Shown here: positions 1-9,084 of the stretch, piece after piece
How the letters are laid out: every line of letters starts with the position of its first letter
Position numbering within the stretch: the first letter of the stretch is position 1
Assembly (NCBI RefSeq): GCF_918698245.1
Contig: NZ_CAKKMS010000003.1
Coordinates: forward strand, 558,001 to 622,000
Source: Pedobacter sp. Bi126
Lineage (GTDB): Bacteria > Bacteroidota > Bacteroidia > Sphingobacteriales > Sphingobacteriaceae
DNA length: 64,000 bases
Direction of reading: 5' to 3'
Made by a program: the position numbers and the translations under genes
Notes under the pieces: model-generated
What the model was told of the DNA's origin: nothing
The model's input: the letters and a program-made list of their open reading frames with translations, nothing else
Database searches by the model: none

Positions 1-287
1 GGTCTATGGCGCAGTCTTGCCTCGGCTCGCCGCCGCCGAAGGGCTCTTTCTTTTTGGCATCAAAAAGAAACAAAAAATGCCGGCTGAAAATTTTTCTTTC
101 GAAGCGAGTACGTTGGCTTGGACAGTGCAGCCCGAAAAATTTGTTAGGCCGGGTTTAAGTAGAACGGTGATACAGTGCCACGGCCTAGTTGGATGGAAAT
201 ACACAATCGGCATAAACCATTCATATTTAAATAATTACAAAATAACGTCAATGGTAGCGTAGTCGAAGGATTTTTTAGTAGATAATC

Positions 288-316
288 CTTTCGGTTGGTG
301 AGCCACCAACTGAAAG
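288..316. repeat. Stem-loop, 13-bp stem
   Basis: The arms 288-300 and 304-316 pair with a single G-T wobble around a three-base loop (AGC). An A-rich stretch follows. It could be a terminator for a gene left of the window or a transcribed palindromic repeat. Confidence 0.5.
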
Positions 317-360
317 AATAAATAAAAAATCGTTATTAGTATGAAGGTTTAAAAATAGAT

Positions 361-444
361 CGTCATTTCGACTGAAGTGCAACGGAATGGAGAAATCTGT
401 CTTGATAGATCTCTCCACTCCGCGTTGCTGCGGTCGAGATGGCG
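361..444. repeat. REP-like palindromic element, family 1 copy A
   Basis: The left arm begins CGTCATTTCGACTGAAG and the right arm ends GGTCGAGATGGCG, with GGAATGGAGA and TCTCCACTCC as inner complementary blocks. The same design recurs at 6849, 21495, 60339 and 63644, always between genes. Confidence 0.75.
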
Positions 445-495
445 ATTTGCGAAGAGGCTTTCAAGATGTTCAGAATAACGGAGAAATAGATCAAA

Positions 496-524
496 CAAAA
501 AAGCCCCGAATTTAATCGAGGCTT
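496..524 (-). terminator. Rho-independent terminator of the sigma factor operon
   Basis: Read on the minus strand, arms AAGCCTCGA and TCGGGGCTT pair over nine bases with one G-U wobble and run straight into a T tract. It lies six bases past the end of the small membrane protein gene. Confidence 0.7.
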
Positions 525-529
525 CTAAA

Positions 530-883
530 TTATTCCTTATTGCGATAGTGGCCCCATCCGCCACATCTCCGTTTATATTCTTCTTTGAATTTTGCCCTTT
601 CCTCATCGTTCATCGTCTCCCATTTGGCACGCATGCTTCTTGCCCGCTCGCGGAAGCCATTATGTCCTCCATGCCCACCTTTATTAAAGTTTCCAAAAAG
701 CAACCTACACAGCACAAGTAAACCGAGGGCTTGCCAATAATTAAGTTTGCCTGCATGTGCCACCTCAGGTAAAATCCAATTCCATAAAAACATAACCACA
801 TAACCCAATACCGCTGCAATAAGCACCGCCACGGGTAAAAAGAAAATAAATTTCTTGCGCCGATTAAAATTTCTATTCATCAT
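530..883 (-). CDS. Small membrane protein paired with an ECF sigma factor
   Basis: This is a 117-residue protein of unknown function. The N-terminus is strongly basic (NRNFNRRKKF) and leads into a hydrophobic segment at about residues 12-35. A second, weaker hydrophobic stretch lies near residues 48-60. The tail is highly charged, rich in Arg, Lys and Glu, and starts after a Gly/His run. The gene begins ten bases after the sigma factor gene at 894-1445 and ends just before a terminator, so the two form one operon. By position it could be an anti-sigma or accessory factor, but it lacks a zinc-binding HxxxCxxC anti-sigma motif, so that role is inference only. Two adjacent ATG codons are possible starts. 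Confidence 0.7.
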   Translation of the reverse strand: MMNRNFNRRKKFIFFLPVAVLIAAVLGYVVMFLWNWILPEVAHAGKLNYWQALGLLVLCRLLFGNFNKGGHGGHNGFRERARSMRAKWETMNDEERAKFKEEYKRRCGGWGHYRNKE

Positions 884-893
884 GTCTGCAAAT

Positions 894-1445
894 TTAATAG
901 TTAATAAATTCCTGATATAAATTTTGTAAACGGTTACGCAGGTGTTTTACAGCATAACCCTTTCTTGATATTAATGTTTTGATATTCTCACCGCTTTCAT
1001 CTGCCAGTTCCTGAAAAGTGCGTTCTTCCAATTCGTTCTGAACAAACACATAACGCTGATTCTCCGGCAGTTCTTCCAAGGCCAAAAACAATTGATCCCA
1101 GAATAGTTTTTTTAAACTTTCTTCTTCTGGTGAGTAGGCCTCGGCAAGTAAAATCTCTTTAAAATTGATTTCGCCATCTTCACCTTCGAAAGTGAAATCT
1201 TCTAACGATTCTTCTTTTTGTTTACGGTATTTATCGGTGATCTTATTTCTTGCCACCCGATATAGCCAACCACTAATCTGCTCGATGGCGCCAGCCTCGG
1301 GTTGATTGCTGAGTTGAAACCAAACATCCTGTAAAATATCTTCCGCATCCTCATCTGTATTCACCCTTCCACGGATGAAACTGAATAAGCGCTTACCATA
1401 ATTGGCAACCGTTGAAATGATATTTTGAGGTTCGTTTGTTGGCAC
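894..1445 (-). CDS. RNA polymerase ECF-type sigma-70 factor
   Basis: This 183-residue protein has the usual two-domain ECF layout. Region 2 lies at about residues 20-90, with the DAEDILQDVW helix and the WLYRVARNKITDKYRK segment. Region 4 is near 125-175, with the ELPENQRYVFV start and a helix-turn-helix. It should direct core polymerase to a small set of promoters. The start is GTG; no ATG lies nearby in frame and the full region 2 is kept. The spacer of about 35 residues between regions 2 and 4 is acidic. The only partner is the small membrane protein downstream, not a FecR-type anti-sigma factor, so I cannot say what signal it answers. Confidence 0.93.
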   Translation of the reverse strand: MPTNEPQNIISTVANYGKRLFSFIRGRVNTDEDAEDILQDVWFQLSNQPEAGAIEQISGWLYRVARNKITDKYRKQKEESLEDFTFEGEDGEINFKEILLAEAYSPEEESLKKLFWDQLFLALEELPENQRYVFVQNELEERTFQELADESGENIKTLISRKGYAVKHLRNRLQNLYQEFINY

Positions 1446-1558
1446 TAAATTTTGCTTAATAACCCAGTAAACGGATGAAACTCAATATTACTTTAAATTT
1501 TCTTTACTTTTTTCAGAAAATCGATTTTTTCAGTCAAAATATCCTGATTTTTAACGAC

Positions 1559-2494
1559 TTATACTGATCCTTTTTTGAGTAATCCTTCGTACAGCTTTTG
1601 ATAAGTTGGCGCAGCAATGCCAAGTTTTTCGGCTTCGCGTACAATGTAGCCTGTTAACGACTCAACTTCTGTTTGTGGTTTTTGATTGAGATAATCGCGG
1701 TGCATGGATGAGGTAACCTCGTAGGGCATCGATTTCATCGTATTTAATGTTTTGTCTGAAATGTCATCACTGATGGTTACGCCTTTAGCCAGGGCAAGGT
1801 TTTTCACTTCTTCAATTAACTTCAGAACAGTTTCAAGATTTTCTTCCAATACCTTTCCAATAGCGCTATCGAAATAAGATGTAGCGGTAGCCGTAGGAGA
1901 AATAAATATAAATTTTTCCCAGATGGCGGTGGAGATTTTATTCGAAACCGTTACATCGATTCCTGCATCAAACATTAAATCTTTCAGCTGTAAAACCGCT
2001 TCGCCTATTGGTCCATCCATACCAAAAGATAGCTTTTGAATATTCCCTGAATTTTCGATTATACCTGGTGATTTAATCTTGGAAACGATAAATGCACAAC
2101 CTTTTAAAACATTTGCATGGGGCAGGATTTCTAAAATTTCGTCACTTGCACTAACACCGTTTAAAAGGGGTAATAATATCGTTCTATGGTTGATTAAGGG
2201 CTTTAACTTTTCGATGGTTTGTTTTAAATCGTAGCTTTTCGTGCAGATTATAATATAATCGGCCACGCCAATTTTACTATAATCATCAGTAGCCAGATAT
2301 GGCTTTGTTACAAAATTTTCGTTCCCTTTTATTACAGTTAACCCCTTATTTTGGATCTCATTTAAATGTTCGCCACGGGCAACAAAAACAACTTCTACAT
2401 CATTTCCGTTGCTATATTTCTTAGACAGTAAGCCCCCGAAATATCCACCCACTCCGCCAATTCCTACAATAACGATTCTTGTTTTATTTGGCAT
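1559..2494 (-). CDS. 2-dehydropantoate 2-reductase family protein
   Basis: This 311-residue protein belongs to the ketopantoate reductase (PanE/ApbA) family, which reduces 2-dehydropantoate to pantoate with NADPH in pantothenate and CoA synthesis. The Rossmann motif GIGGVGGYFGG sits near residues 11-21. The catalytic lysine region (CTKSYDL) is near residue 85. The C-terminal helical domain contains SSMHRDYLNQ, a family signature that supplies the substrate-binding serine. Length is normal. Several PanE paralogues in this phylum are of uncertain substrate, and no other pan gene is nearby, so I leave the symbol blank. The gene lies ten bases after the lipoprotein gene at 2505-3440 and is probably cotranscribed with it. 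Confidence 0.88.
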   Translation of the reverse strand: MPNKTRIVIVGIGGVGGYFGGLLSKKYSNGNDVEVVFVARGEHLNEIQNKGLTVIKGNENFVTKPYLATDDYSKIGVADYIIICTKSYDLKQTIEKLKPLINHRTILLPLLNGVSASDEILEILPHANVLKGCAFIVSKIKSPGIIENSGNIQKLSFGMDGPIGEAVLQLKDLMFDAGIDVTVSNKISTAIWEKFIFISPTATATSYFDSAIGKVLEENLETVLKLIEEVKNLALAKGVTISDDISDKTLNTMKSMPYEVTSSMHRDYLNQKPQTEVESLTGYIVREAEKLGIAAPTYQKLYEGLLKKGSV

Positions 2495-2504
2495 GATAAA
2501 CAGA

Positions 2505-3440
2505 TTATTTCAATGCACCCGTTGGATTATTTCCTTTATCCACTACCGTTTTAATATTCCCATCTAAATCAGAAACATATATTTTGCTTTGTGTAAAGGG
2601 TTTTTCAGCTCCGCTATAAAAAATCCGATCATCGGCCGTAAGAAAAACATAAGGAACATTTATACCTTTTGGCGAAATCCGTTGTACTTTTTTACTGGCC
2701 AGATCTAAAATATAAACTGCTTCACTTGGCCCCGTTAATCCGTCTAAACTATCGGAATTTCCTACATTAAAAATCAGTTTTGCCCCGTCTTTTGTATAAA
2801 AGAAACGGTTGCTACTCGCAATGGAAAATTCTTTCCCGATCAAATCGGCTATCAATCTAGTATCGATTAACTTTCCGGCGCGATCAAAGGTGTAAAGCTT
2901 GGTAAGATCCTGTCCGATGATTTCCTTTTCATTTTTCCAGGTTGGCGCATAAATATTTATTTTAGATGCGCTATCGAGCATCACATATCCAGAATTATCG
3001 GTTTTTATAACTCCTATCTTCCATAAGTTTTTACTGTTAAAAATATTGAAAGCGATCGCAGCTCCATCAGGCGACCACATGGCCTGATAATAATTATTAC
3101 TATTTACCTGCAATTTACCCTGGCTCTTGTTTTCCATATCGGCAATCCAAATGGATCTGTTCCCGGCCGAATCGCTCAGGGTATAGGCCAGTTTATTTCC
3201 ATCAGGAGAAATAGCCGGATCGGTAGCACCGCCGAACGAAATTTGTTTCATAGTGTCGATACTCGTGGCTACAATTTTATCTCCGTCCTGATAGGCTAAC
3301 GCGAAATTTTTACTACTTAAAGAAACAGTATCTAAAACAGCTTTCGCATTTTCTGCCTCGGATTTATTGCTATTGCAGGAAGTAATTAATGCAACGCAGG
3401 AAATTAAAATAGAAACTAATGTGGTGCTGATTTTCGTCAT
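2505..3440 (-). CDS. PD40/TolB-like beta-propeller lipoprotein
   Basis: This is a 311-residue predicted lipoprotein. A signal peptide ends in a lipobox at LITSC near residue 22. Repeats typical of the WD40-like PD40 (TolB C-terminal) propeller follow, such as DPAISPDGNKLAYTL and QAMWSPDGAAIAFN. Such proteins fold into a beta-propeller in the periplasm or on the outer membrane and usually bind other proteins or glycans; the partner here is unknown. I prefer the ATG at 3440 over a TTG two codons upstream because it begins a compact signal peptide. It lies directly upstream of the PanE-like gene, with no obvious shared function. Confidence 0.82.
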   Translation of the reverse strand: MTKISTTLVSILISCVALITSCNSNKSEAENAKAVLDTVSLSSKNFALAYQDGDKIVATSIDTMKQISFGGATDPAISPDGNKLAYTLSDSAGNRSIWIADMENKSQGKLQVNSNNYYQAMWSPDGAAIAFNIFNSKNLWKIGVIKTDNSGYVMLDSASKINIYAPTWKNEKEIIGQDLTKLYTFDRAGKLIDTRLIADLIGKEFSIASSNRFFYTKDGAKLIFNVGNSDSLDGLTGPSEAVYILDLASKKVQRISPKGINVPYVFLTADDRIFYSGAEKPFTQSKIYVSDLDGNIKTVVDKGNNPTGALK

Positions 3441-3686
3441 GTACAATTTTACAAATAGTTTTTGTGTCTGCGGTTTTTGAAGGGAAGCAGAAGCTTTATT
3501 TTACTTAATACAAACTTTGTGCTGATCGATTTTATCCTTCGCTCTGGTTCCTGTATCCACGAGCAACAATCAATACCTACACTTAAATCTAATTCAGTCT
3601 GTGAGGACACAGACCAAGGAAGAAGACCGAGGCAATTGATATCTTTCTGCCGTGGTTCGTGTCTTCACGAACCACAACTAAACAGA

Positions 3687-4448
3687 TTAAATCTTTTTCT
3701 TATCCGCGTAACCAAATACTTTTTGCAACAAGGTTGTACTTCTTGAGCTTAAGTTTCCCCTAATTTTGAGTTCTTCCTTCGCAACTTCAACAAATAAACC
3801 ATCTATCGCTTTTTGGGTAACGTATTCGGTTAAATTCGTATTTACAGGCTTAACCAAAGGCAGGCGATTGTATTGTGTAGTTAAGTCGCTATAATATTTG
3901 GTGGCATTTACCTTATTTAAACTTGTGGTTACAATCGGGCTAAATTTTTGCATCAGCTGAGAAGTAGTTACCCTTTTAAAGTATTCGGTAGCCGCGTCTT
4001 TGTTACCCAGTAAGATATTAGTCGCATCGGTTAATGTCATTTGTTTAATGGCTGAGATAAAAATAGGCTTTGCTTCGGTAGCAGCATCTTCTGCGGCCCG
4101 GTTTAAGCTTACAATCACATTATCACAAAGTTTGTTCAAGCCTATGCCACGTAATGTTCTTTCAACTTTTTGTGCTTCAGGAGGCATCAAAATTTTAACA
4201 GCCAGATTGCCTAAAAAACCATCTTTAAGCGAAAGCCTATCGGCACCTGCAGAAACACCGATTTGTAGCGCTTCCTTAATCCCTTGCCCTATTTCAAAAG
4301 TAGACGGCGTTCCGGTGGCAGCTGTAGTAGTGCCCTGTTTTTCGGTTACTTTTTTAAATATATCGCTCAGTTTAATCTGTGCGCTAACATTTAGGCTTGC
4401 AAATACCAGCATGGCCAGTGATGCCGATAAAATATTGATCTTTTTCAT
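3687..4448 (-). CDS. DUF4197 family exported protein
   Basis: This 253-residue protein has a classical signal peptide (cleavage likely after VSAQ near residue 24) and no lipobox cysteine. The body matches the DUF4197 family as I remember it: an IKEALQIG segment, a GFLGN..VKILMPPEAQKVE block and a C-terminal AIDGLFVEVAKEE helix. The function of the family is not established. It is helical and probably periplasmic. The gene stands alone: the sigma factor gene at 4665 is divergent, and a repeat-bearing 240-base gap separates it from the lipoprotein gene. Confidence 0.85.
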   Translation of the reverse strand: MKKINILSASLAMLVFASLNVSAQIKLSDIFKKVTEKQGTTTAATGTPSTFEIGQGIKEALQIGVSAGADRLSLKDGFLGNLAVKILMPPEAQKVERTLRGIGLNKLCDNVIVSLNRAAEDAATEAKPIFISAIKQMTLTDATNILLGNKDAATEYFKRVTTSQLMQKFSPIVTTSLNKVNATKYYSDLTTQYNRLPLVKPVNTNLTEYVTQKAIDGLFVEVAKEELKIRGNLSSRSTTLLQKVFGYADKKKI

Positions 4449-4664
4449 TTTGTGTGTTTAATCCTATTTAGCAAAACAACTGCCATAATTCTTATTTACC
4501 CCCAAAGATAAACCTTTGCACATGCAACAATGTTAAACCACTTAAAAAGATAAGGAACGATGTAAAATATTTAGGCCCTTCTCTTCCTAAAAAATTAGTT
4601 TATGTGCCATCACTCAGAAATATTTTTTATACTTGAAAGATAATTCGAAATAGCTACCATTTTT

Positions 4665-5243
4665 TTGAGGTTTATAAAAAACACAGCCGGGAACGCCCAG
4701 CAAGACGACGCCAAATTGATTGCCCAGTATAAAAATACAGGCGATTTAGACGCATTGGGTACGCTTTACAATAAATACATGCATTTGGTGTTCGGGGTTT
4801 GCTTAAACTACTTCAAAGATGAAGAGCAAAGTAAGGATGCGGTAATGCAGATTTTTGAAGAACTGGTAACGAAGCTGAAAATACATGAGGTACAGAACTT
4901 TAAAAGCTGGCTTCATGTTTTAACCCGGAACCATTGTTTAATGGCACTACGTAAATCGGCAAAGCAAAATAATGTCTCGTTAGACGATACTTTTGTGGAA
5001 AATAGCGAGTTTGTGCATCTGGATATAGACAACACAAAAGAAACGCAGCTTACCATTATGGAAAAGTGTATGGAAACTTTGCCCGAAGAACAGCGAAAAA
5101 GCGTAGATTTATTTTATTTACAAGAAAAATGCTACAAAGAAGTAGCCGATATTACGGGCTACGACATGCTTAAAGTTAAGAGTTACATCCAAAATGGTAA
5201 GCGGAATTTAAAGATTTGTATAGAGAAAAACAGTAGTGAGTAA
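4665..5243 (+). CDS. RNA polymerase ECF-type sigma-70 factor
   Basis: This 192-residue sigma factor has region 2 at about residues 20-95 (DALGTLYNKYMHLVF, then FKSWLHVLTRNHCLMALRK) and region 4 at about 130-185 (TLPEEQRKSVDLFY, then a helix-turn-helix at YKEVADITGYD). A TTG at 4665 is the only reasonable start that keeps the N-terminal helix. Its end overlaps the start of the next gene by eight bases, so translation is probably coupled. That gene encodes a membrane protein with an anti-sigma-like N-terminus, which suggests an envelope-responsive sigma/anti-sigma pair. The target promoters are unknown. Confidence 0.9.
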   Translation: MRFIKNTAGNAQQDDAKLIAQYKNTGDLDALGTLYNKYMHLVFGVCLNYFKDEEQSKDAVMQIFEELVTKLKIHEVQNFKSWLHVLTRNHCLMALRKSAKQNNVSLDDTFVENSEFVHLDIDNTKETQLTIMEKCMETLPEEQRKSVDLFYLQEKCYKEVADITGYDMLKVKSYIQNGKRNLKICIEKNSSE

Positions 5244-6552
5244 CGATTGGTTAGATATTGATGTTCTGGAAGATTACCTGGATGGTAAACTTGATGCTAA
5301 GGCTATGCACTTTGTAGAAAGACAGGCTTTGGAAGATCCTTTTGTTGCCGAAGCATTGGAAGGACTGAAACAATCACCTAAACGCAAGCAAACGCTTTCT
5401 ATTTTACAAAAACAACTGTACGACCGTGTTTCTGAAAAACCTATAAAACGCAAGCTTTGGGGCATTACCACACAAAGGTTAAGTATTGCAGCAACAGCAA
5501 CTGTAGCATTTATTGCAGTAAGCATTTTATTCTTTATGCGTGAAACGAACCGCAGGAATGCAGAACTTGCTGCACATAAACAGGGTGGTGTAATGGTTCA
5601 GTTAGATAGTACAACGAGTATTGCTTCAGTTCAACCCAAACCTAAAGAAGATACGGTTACGCAAAACTCAACAAGGGCAGCTTTGGTAGACAAGGCAATT
5701 ACAGCCGCAAAAACAGGTGATTTAGCGAAAAACACTAAAGCAAAACCTGCATTAGAACGGGCAGCGCAACAAATGGCCGAGGTAAAAGCTGCCTCAGATT
5801 ATAATCGGGCTAGAGCCGCAAAAGCAGAGAGCTTCGACGCATCCGCTTATAAAGCAAAGGCAGAACAAAGTATACAAAATGAATCTGTAGTGGCAGCAGC
5901 AGCGCCTGTTCCGGCATTAGGCTCAAGTAAAATTGCGTTTAGCGGCAACGTTGTAGACCAAAGCAATGGCCAACCTGTTCAGGGTGCTGTGGTAAAGTTA
6001 GCGGGCTCTAAAAATGTAACCGCAACTAATGCTAAAGGTTATTTCTATTTACCTGCCGATAGTAACGCAAAAGATAAGGACTTATTGATTAATGCCATTG
6101 GCTTTAAAGAATTGCCTGTAGCTGGCCTACAAGATCCTAACGCGATAAAAAGTGCCTTGAGTGGGAATAAATCGCTAAACGAAATTGCATTAATTACAGG
6201 TTCGAACGGGCATAAGAAAGAAAATATTGCGGCACCAAAAATTACATTGCGTGCAGAACAAAACCTGGATGGAAAATCAGTTGATAGCATTACAAAGCCT
6301 ATTCCGGTTTCTACCATTAACTATAACCAATATTTAGAGAATAACAATAAACTTTATAACCCTAAAGGCCCAGAACAATTTGTGATTTTAAGTTTCAAAG
6401 TTAAAAGTAACGGACGCCCAACAAATATCAGCGTTATAAAATCATTGAACAAAAAAGCCGATGCGGAAGCCAAAAGACTGATACAAGAAGGTCCGGATTG
6501 GGTATTGCCTAAAAACGGAACTGATTTAGTCGAAATAAGCGTTAAGTTTTAA
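5236..6552 (+). CDS. Anti-sigma-like membrane protein with CarboxypepD_reg-like and TonB-C-like domains
   Basis: This 438-residue protein begins with a cytosolic segment resembling zinc-free anti-sigma domains (LEDYLDGKLD, then a helix with EDPFVAEALEGL). One membrane helix lies at about residues 82-102. A long Ala/Lys/Glu-rich periplasmic linker follows. A carboxypeptidase regulatory-like fold comes next (about 233-300, with NGQPVQGAVVKL and ATNAKGYFYLP). The C-terminus resembles the TonB energy-transducer domain (about 365-438, with ILSFKVKSNGRPTNISVIKSL). The start is GTG and overlaps the sigma gene. The layout suggests an inner-membrane protein that senses something in the periplasm and holds the sigma factor; this is inferred from position and domains. 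Confidence 0.82.
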   Translation: MSNDWLDIDVLEDYLDGKLDAKAMHFVERQALEDPFVAEALEGLKQSPKRKQTLSILQKQLYDRVSEKPIKRKLWGITTQRLSIAATATVAFIAVSILFFMRETNRRNAELAAHKQGGVMVQLDSTTSIASVQPKPKEDTVTQNSTRAALVDKAITAAKTGDLAKNTKAKPALERAAQQMAEVKAASDYNRARAAKAESFDASAYKAKAEQSIQNESVVAAAAPVPALGSSKIAFSGNVVDQSNGQPVQGAVVKLAGSKNVTATNAKGYFYLPADSNAKDKDLLINAIGFKELPVAGLQDPNAIKSALSGNKSLNEIALITGSNGHKKENIAAPKITLRAEQNLDGKSVDSITKPIPVSTINYNQYLENNNKLYNPKGPEQFVILSFKVKSNGRPTNISVIKSLNKKADAEAKRLIQEGPDWVLPKNGTDLVEISVKF

Positions 6553-6848
6553 GCTTCAGCTATTTATTACGGGATCAGCGAAAGGTTTCAGGCACCCAAT
6601 ATTTTCTAATAAACTTTCTATTTTTTTAAAATTCCCTAGCATGTCAGCTTAAGGGATAAGTTATTTATAAAACGTCAATGGTAGAGGTTAGAACTTTTCA
6701 AATACATCGGAGTGTTGATGACAGATTCGTAAATTATTAAGCCTGATGCTTCTGTCAGACAACAACACTAGACACTTACTATCAATAACTTAAGAAATAC
6801 ATCATTTGATAACTGAAACGGAGACTTTGGTTACATGTTGGGAGGTAT

Positions 6849-6951
6849 CGTCATCCCGACCGTAGTGTTCCAAAGGAACTCCTTTGGAGGAGAGATCTAT
6901 TAACATAGTTCAAAGATTTCTCCATTCCACTGTGTTCCAGTCGAAATGACG
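6849..6951. repeat. REP-like palindromic element, family 1 copy B
   Basis: The outer arms CGTCATCCCGAC and GTCGAAATGACG are complementary apart from one mismatch and a wobble. The inner part differs from the other copies: it contains its own palindrome, CCAAAGGAACTCCTTTGG. Spacing between the outer arms is similar to that of the other copies. Confidence 0.7.
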
Positions 6952-7112
6952 ACCGTCCTTGCAATCTGTCATTGATATCCTAGCCGAAGAAAACCACAGA
7001 GGACATGAAGTTAGGCCCAAGCGCTCGGTGTTACTCCGTGTAAAAACTCCGCGGCCTCTGTGGTAAGCACCATAAGCCTAAATGCTATCTGTTGTAAAAA
7101 ACAAACCCCAAC

Positions 7113-7142
7113 AAAAAAGACCAAGGCAATTAGCTTTGGTCT
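7113..7142 (-). terminator. Terminator of the phosphate transporter gene
   Basis: On the minus strand, AGACCAAAGC pairs with GCCTTGGTCT with one mismatch, followed by six T residues. It lies 27 bases past the stop of the PiT gene. Confidence 0.7.
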
Positions 7143-7168
7143 CTTAAGTATATTAAAGGATTTTGTTT

Positions 7169-8179
7169 TTATTTTAAGTAATAGATCACGGCATAAATAA
7201 TGGCCGCTAATGTAGCCGAAACCGGAATGGTTAAAATCCAAGCCCAGATTAAGTTGATGGTTACGCCCCAACGTACTGCAGAAACGCTTTTTACTACACC
7301 TACCCCTACAATCGAACCTGTAATGGTATGTGTTGTAGAAACTGGGATACCGAAATGCTCTGTAATACCTAGAGTTACTGCTCCAGCACCTTCGGCGGCA
7401 ACACCTTCCAGTGCGGTTACTTTAGTGATTTTGGAACCCATTGTTTTAACAATTTTCCAACCGCCGCTCATTGTACCTAACGATATTGCCGAATAACAGG
7501 CAATTGGCACCCATGCAGGCATGGCTTCGAAATTAGGAATTACTTTTGAGGCGATTAAAGCTGTTGCAATGATCCCCATTACCTTTTGAGCATCGTTACC
7601 TCCGTGAAAGAAACTTAATGCAGCAGAAGAAAGCAATTGCAGGCGTTTAAACCATTTCTCAGCAGTTGCTGGCTTAGCATAACGACAGATGTTGATAATG
7701 ATCAGTGTTAATACCACTGATATAACCATACCGATTATTGGTGCCAGTACAATGAAGGAAACAATTTTTATTACATAACCCGTGTTTACAGCATCAAGCG
7801 GACTAGCGCCTATAAGTAATGCATGTGTCATACCTGCACCAGCAAAACCGCCAATTAAGGTATGTGATGAACTTGAAGGGATACCATACCACCAGGTTAA
7901 AAGGTTCCAGATAATTGCAGCAACTAAACCTGCAAGGATAACTTCTAAAGTGATATAATTTTCAATTACCGTTTTAGCAACTGTATTGGCTACTTTGTGA
8001 TCGGTAAAATAAAAGTAGGCAGCGAAATTGAACAACGCAGCCCACAAAACCGCCTGAAAAGGCGTAAGAACTTTTGTAGAAACAACTGTTGCAATCGAGT
8101 TAGCGGCATCGTGAAAGCCGTTAATGTAATCGAAAGCAATAGCCAGAATTACAACAACAACCAATAAGGTAGTTACCAT
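7169..8179 (-). CDS. PiT-family inorganic phosphate transporter
   Basis: This 336-residue inner-membrane protein is a low-affinity phosphate/cation symporter of the PiT family. The two inverted family signatures are both visible: DYINGFHDAANSIAT near residues 17-31 and HGGNDAQKVMG near 190-200, followed by PVSTTHTITGSIVG in the C-terminal half. About ten hydrophobic helices fill the rest. Length is typical of the short PiT form. The DUF47 gene lies 12 bases upstream on the same strand; this is the standard PiT accessory pair, in which the PhoU-like protein is thought to control the transporter. Confidence 0.95.
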   Translation of the reverse strand: MVTTLLVVVVILAIAFDYINGFHDAANSIATVVSTKVLTPFQAVLWAALFNFAAYFYFTDHKVANTVAKTVIENYITLEVILAGLVAAIIWNLLTWWYGIPSSSSHTLIGGFAGAGMTHALLIGASPLDAVNTGYVIKIVSFIVLAPIIGMVISVVLTLIIINICRYAKPATAEKWFKRLQLLSSAALSFFHGGNDAQKVMGIIATALIASKVIPNFEAMPAWVPIACYSAISLGTMSGGWKIVKTMGSKITKVTALEGVAAEGAGAVTLGITEHFGIPVSTTHTITGSIVGVGVVKSVSAVRWGVTINLIWAWILTIPVSATLAAIIYAVIYYLK

Positions 8180-8191
8180 GTTTGTTTTTTA

Positions 8192-8833
8192 TTAAGCGTT
8201 TTTAACCAAGATAGTTTCAAGCACATTCGCCACATCCTCACACTTATCTGTCGCTTTTTCTATCGTTTGTAAAACCTCTTTTTGTTTAATTAATTCAATC
8301 GCATTGGTTTCGTATTCGAATAAACGGGCTACCGCTAATGTAAATACATAATCAGCCTGGTTTTCGCCACTGTTAATACGGATACAAGCATCGGCAATTA
8401 CACGGATGTTTTTGAAACTGCGTAATTCTTTAATTGCTTTATCAATATCAGTACACATTTCTACCAAAAGCTCGGCAATTTTAACAATCGGCTCGTTAAT
8501 GGTATTCATATTATACATCTGCATACGGTTTGCAGTACCATAAATATAATCGGCAACATCATCAACGGCAGTAGCCAATGCATGAATGTCTTCTCTATCA
8601 AATGGCGTAATAAAGTTCCTGCTCAGTTCAAGAAAAATTGAATGGGTAATATCATCACCTACATGCTCTAAGCGCTCAATTTCTTTAAAAATTGTTTTTC
8701 TGCTTTCAGCATCACCTGTGCTAACCATTTCTAAAAGGGTTTCTGCAATTTTTAATGCATTGCTACCTGCCTGCTCGAAAAGCGGATGAAACTTTTTGTC
8801 TTGAGGTGTAAAGAACTTAAAAATATTGTTCAT
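8192..8833 (-). CDS. DUF47/PhoU-like accessory protein of the PiT transporter
   Basis: This 213-residue all-helical protein belongs to the DUF47 (Pit accessory, PhoU-related) family. It has repeated E/DxxxD-type metal-binding motifs seen in PhoU proteins: RLEHVGDDITHSI near residues 49-61, AVDDVADYIY near 87-96 and KATDKCEDVANVLE near 193-206. PhoU-type proteins regulate phosphate uptake at the inner face of the membrane. It precedes the transporter gene by 12 bases in the same operon. A TAGCTTTG -7-like box lies 20 bases upstream of the start. Confidence 0.93.
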   Translation of the reverse strand: MNNIFKFFTPQDKKFHPLFEQAGSNALKIAETLLEMVSTGDAESRKTIFKEIERLEHVGDDITHSIFLELSRNFITPFDREDIHALATAVDDVADYIYGTANRMQMYNMNTINEPIVKIAELLVEMCTDIDKAIKELRSFKNIRVIADACIRINSGENQADYVFTLAVARLFEYETNAIELIKQKEVLQTIEKATDKCEDVANVLETILVKNA

Positions 8834-8852
8834 GTTAATTTTTAATATGTTG

Positions 8853-8860
8853 CAAAGCTA
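8853..8860 (-). promoter_or_regulatory. Candidate -7 promoter box for the DUF47-PiT operon
   Basis: The minus strand reads TAGCTTTG, which fits the Bacteroidota -7 consensus TAnnTTTG. No TTG is seen at the expected -33 spacing, so the promoter is partial or weak. Confidence 0.4.
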
Positions 8861-9084
8861 CAAGCCCAATGTTAAGTTAATGTTAATTTATTAATTATAT
8901 TAACTAATTATCTCCTTATTTAGTCAGGCGTGCGTTATTTCTATACTTTCAGGTAGCTGACAATGAAATAAATAGGTTATCAACAGCGGTAAATTGCTTT
9001 TCGGAATGAAATCGGATGCCACATTTTACGTGCGTCCCGTGTTTCCGTGGCAAAAACAGAAGAATGATTATCGGCGCTCTAAGG

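Larger units (their letters stand above)
1..529. other. Repeat-rich intergenic region
   Basis: I see no convincing gene here. Open frames at 4-262 lie in GC-rich, low-complexity sequence and resemble no family I know. The stretch holds a 13-bp stem-loop (288-316), a palindromic dispersed repeat (361-444) and a terminator (496-524). The first 200 bases look like another intergenic repeat but no second copy is obvious in this window. Confidence 0.6.
6553..7168. other. Long intergenic region with a palindromic repeat
   Basis: I see no gene in these 616 bases. They contain a diverged family 1 palindromic element (6849-6951), a stretch at about 6990-7070 with paired CCACAGAGG and CCTCTGTGG blocks, and the terminator of the phosphate transporter gene (7113-7142). 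Confidence 0.65.

Noticed and set aside
4..262. Overlapping open frames on both strands at the left edge
   Set aside because: They have no family resemblance and lie in low-complexity sequence; the two frames cover the same DNA on opposite strands.
3462..3746. Plus-strand frame of 94 codons between the lipoprotein and DUF4197 genes
   Set aside because: It is made of repeat-like sequence (a GTTCGTGTCTTCACGAAC palindrome and a related block) and its end overlaps the real DUF4197 gene on the other strand.
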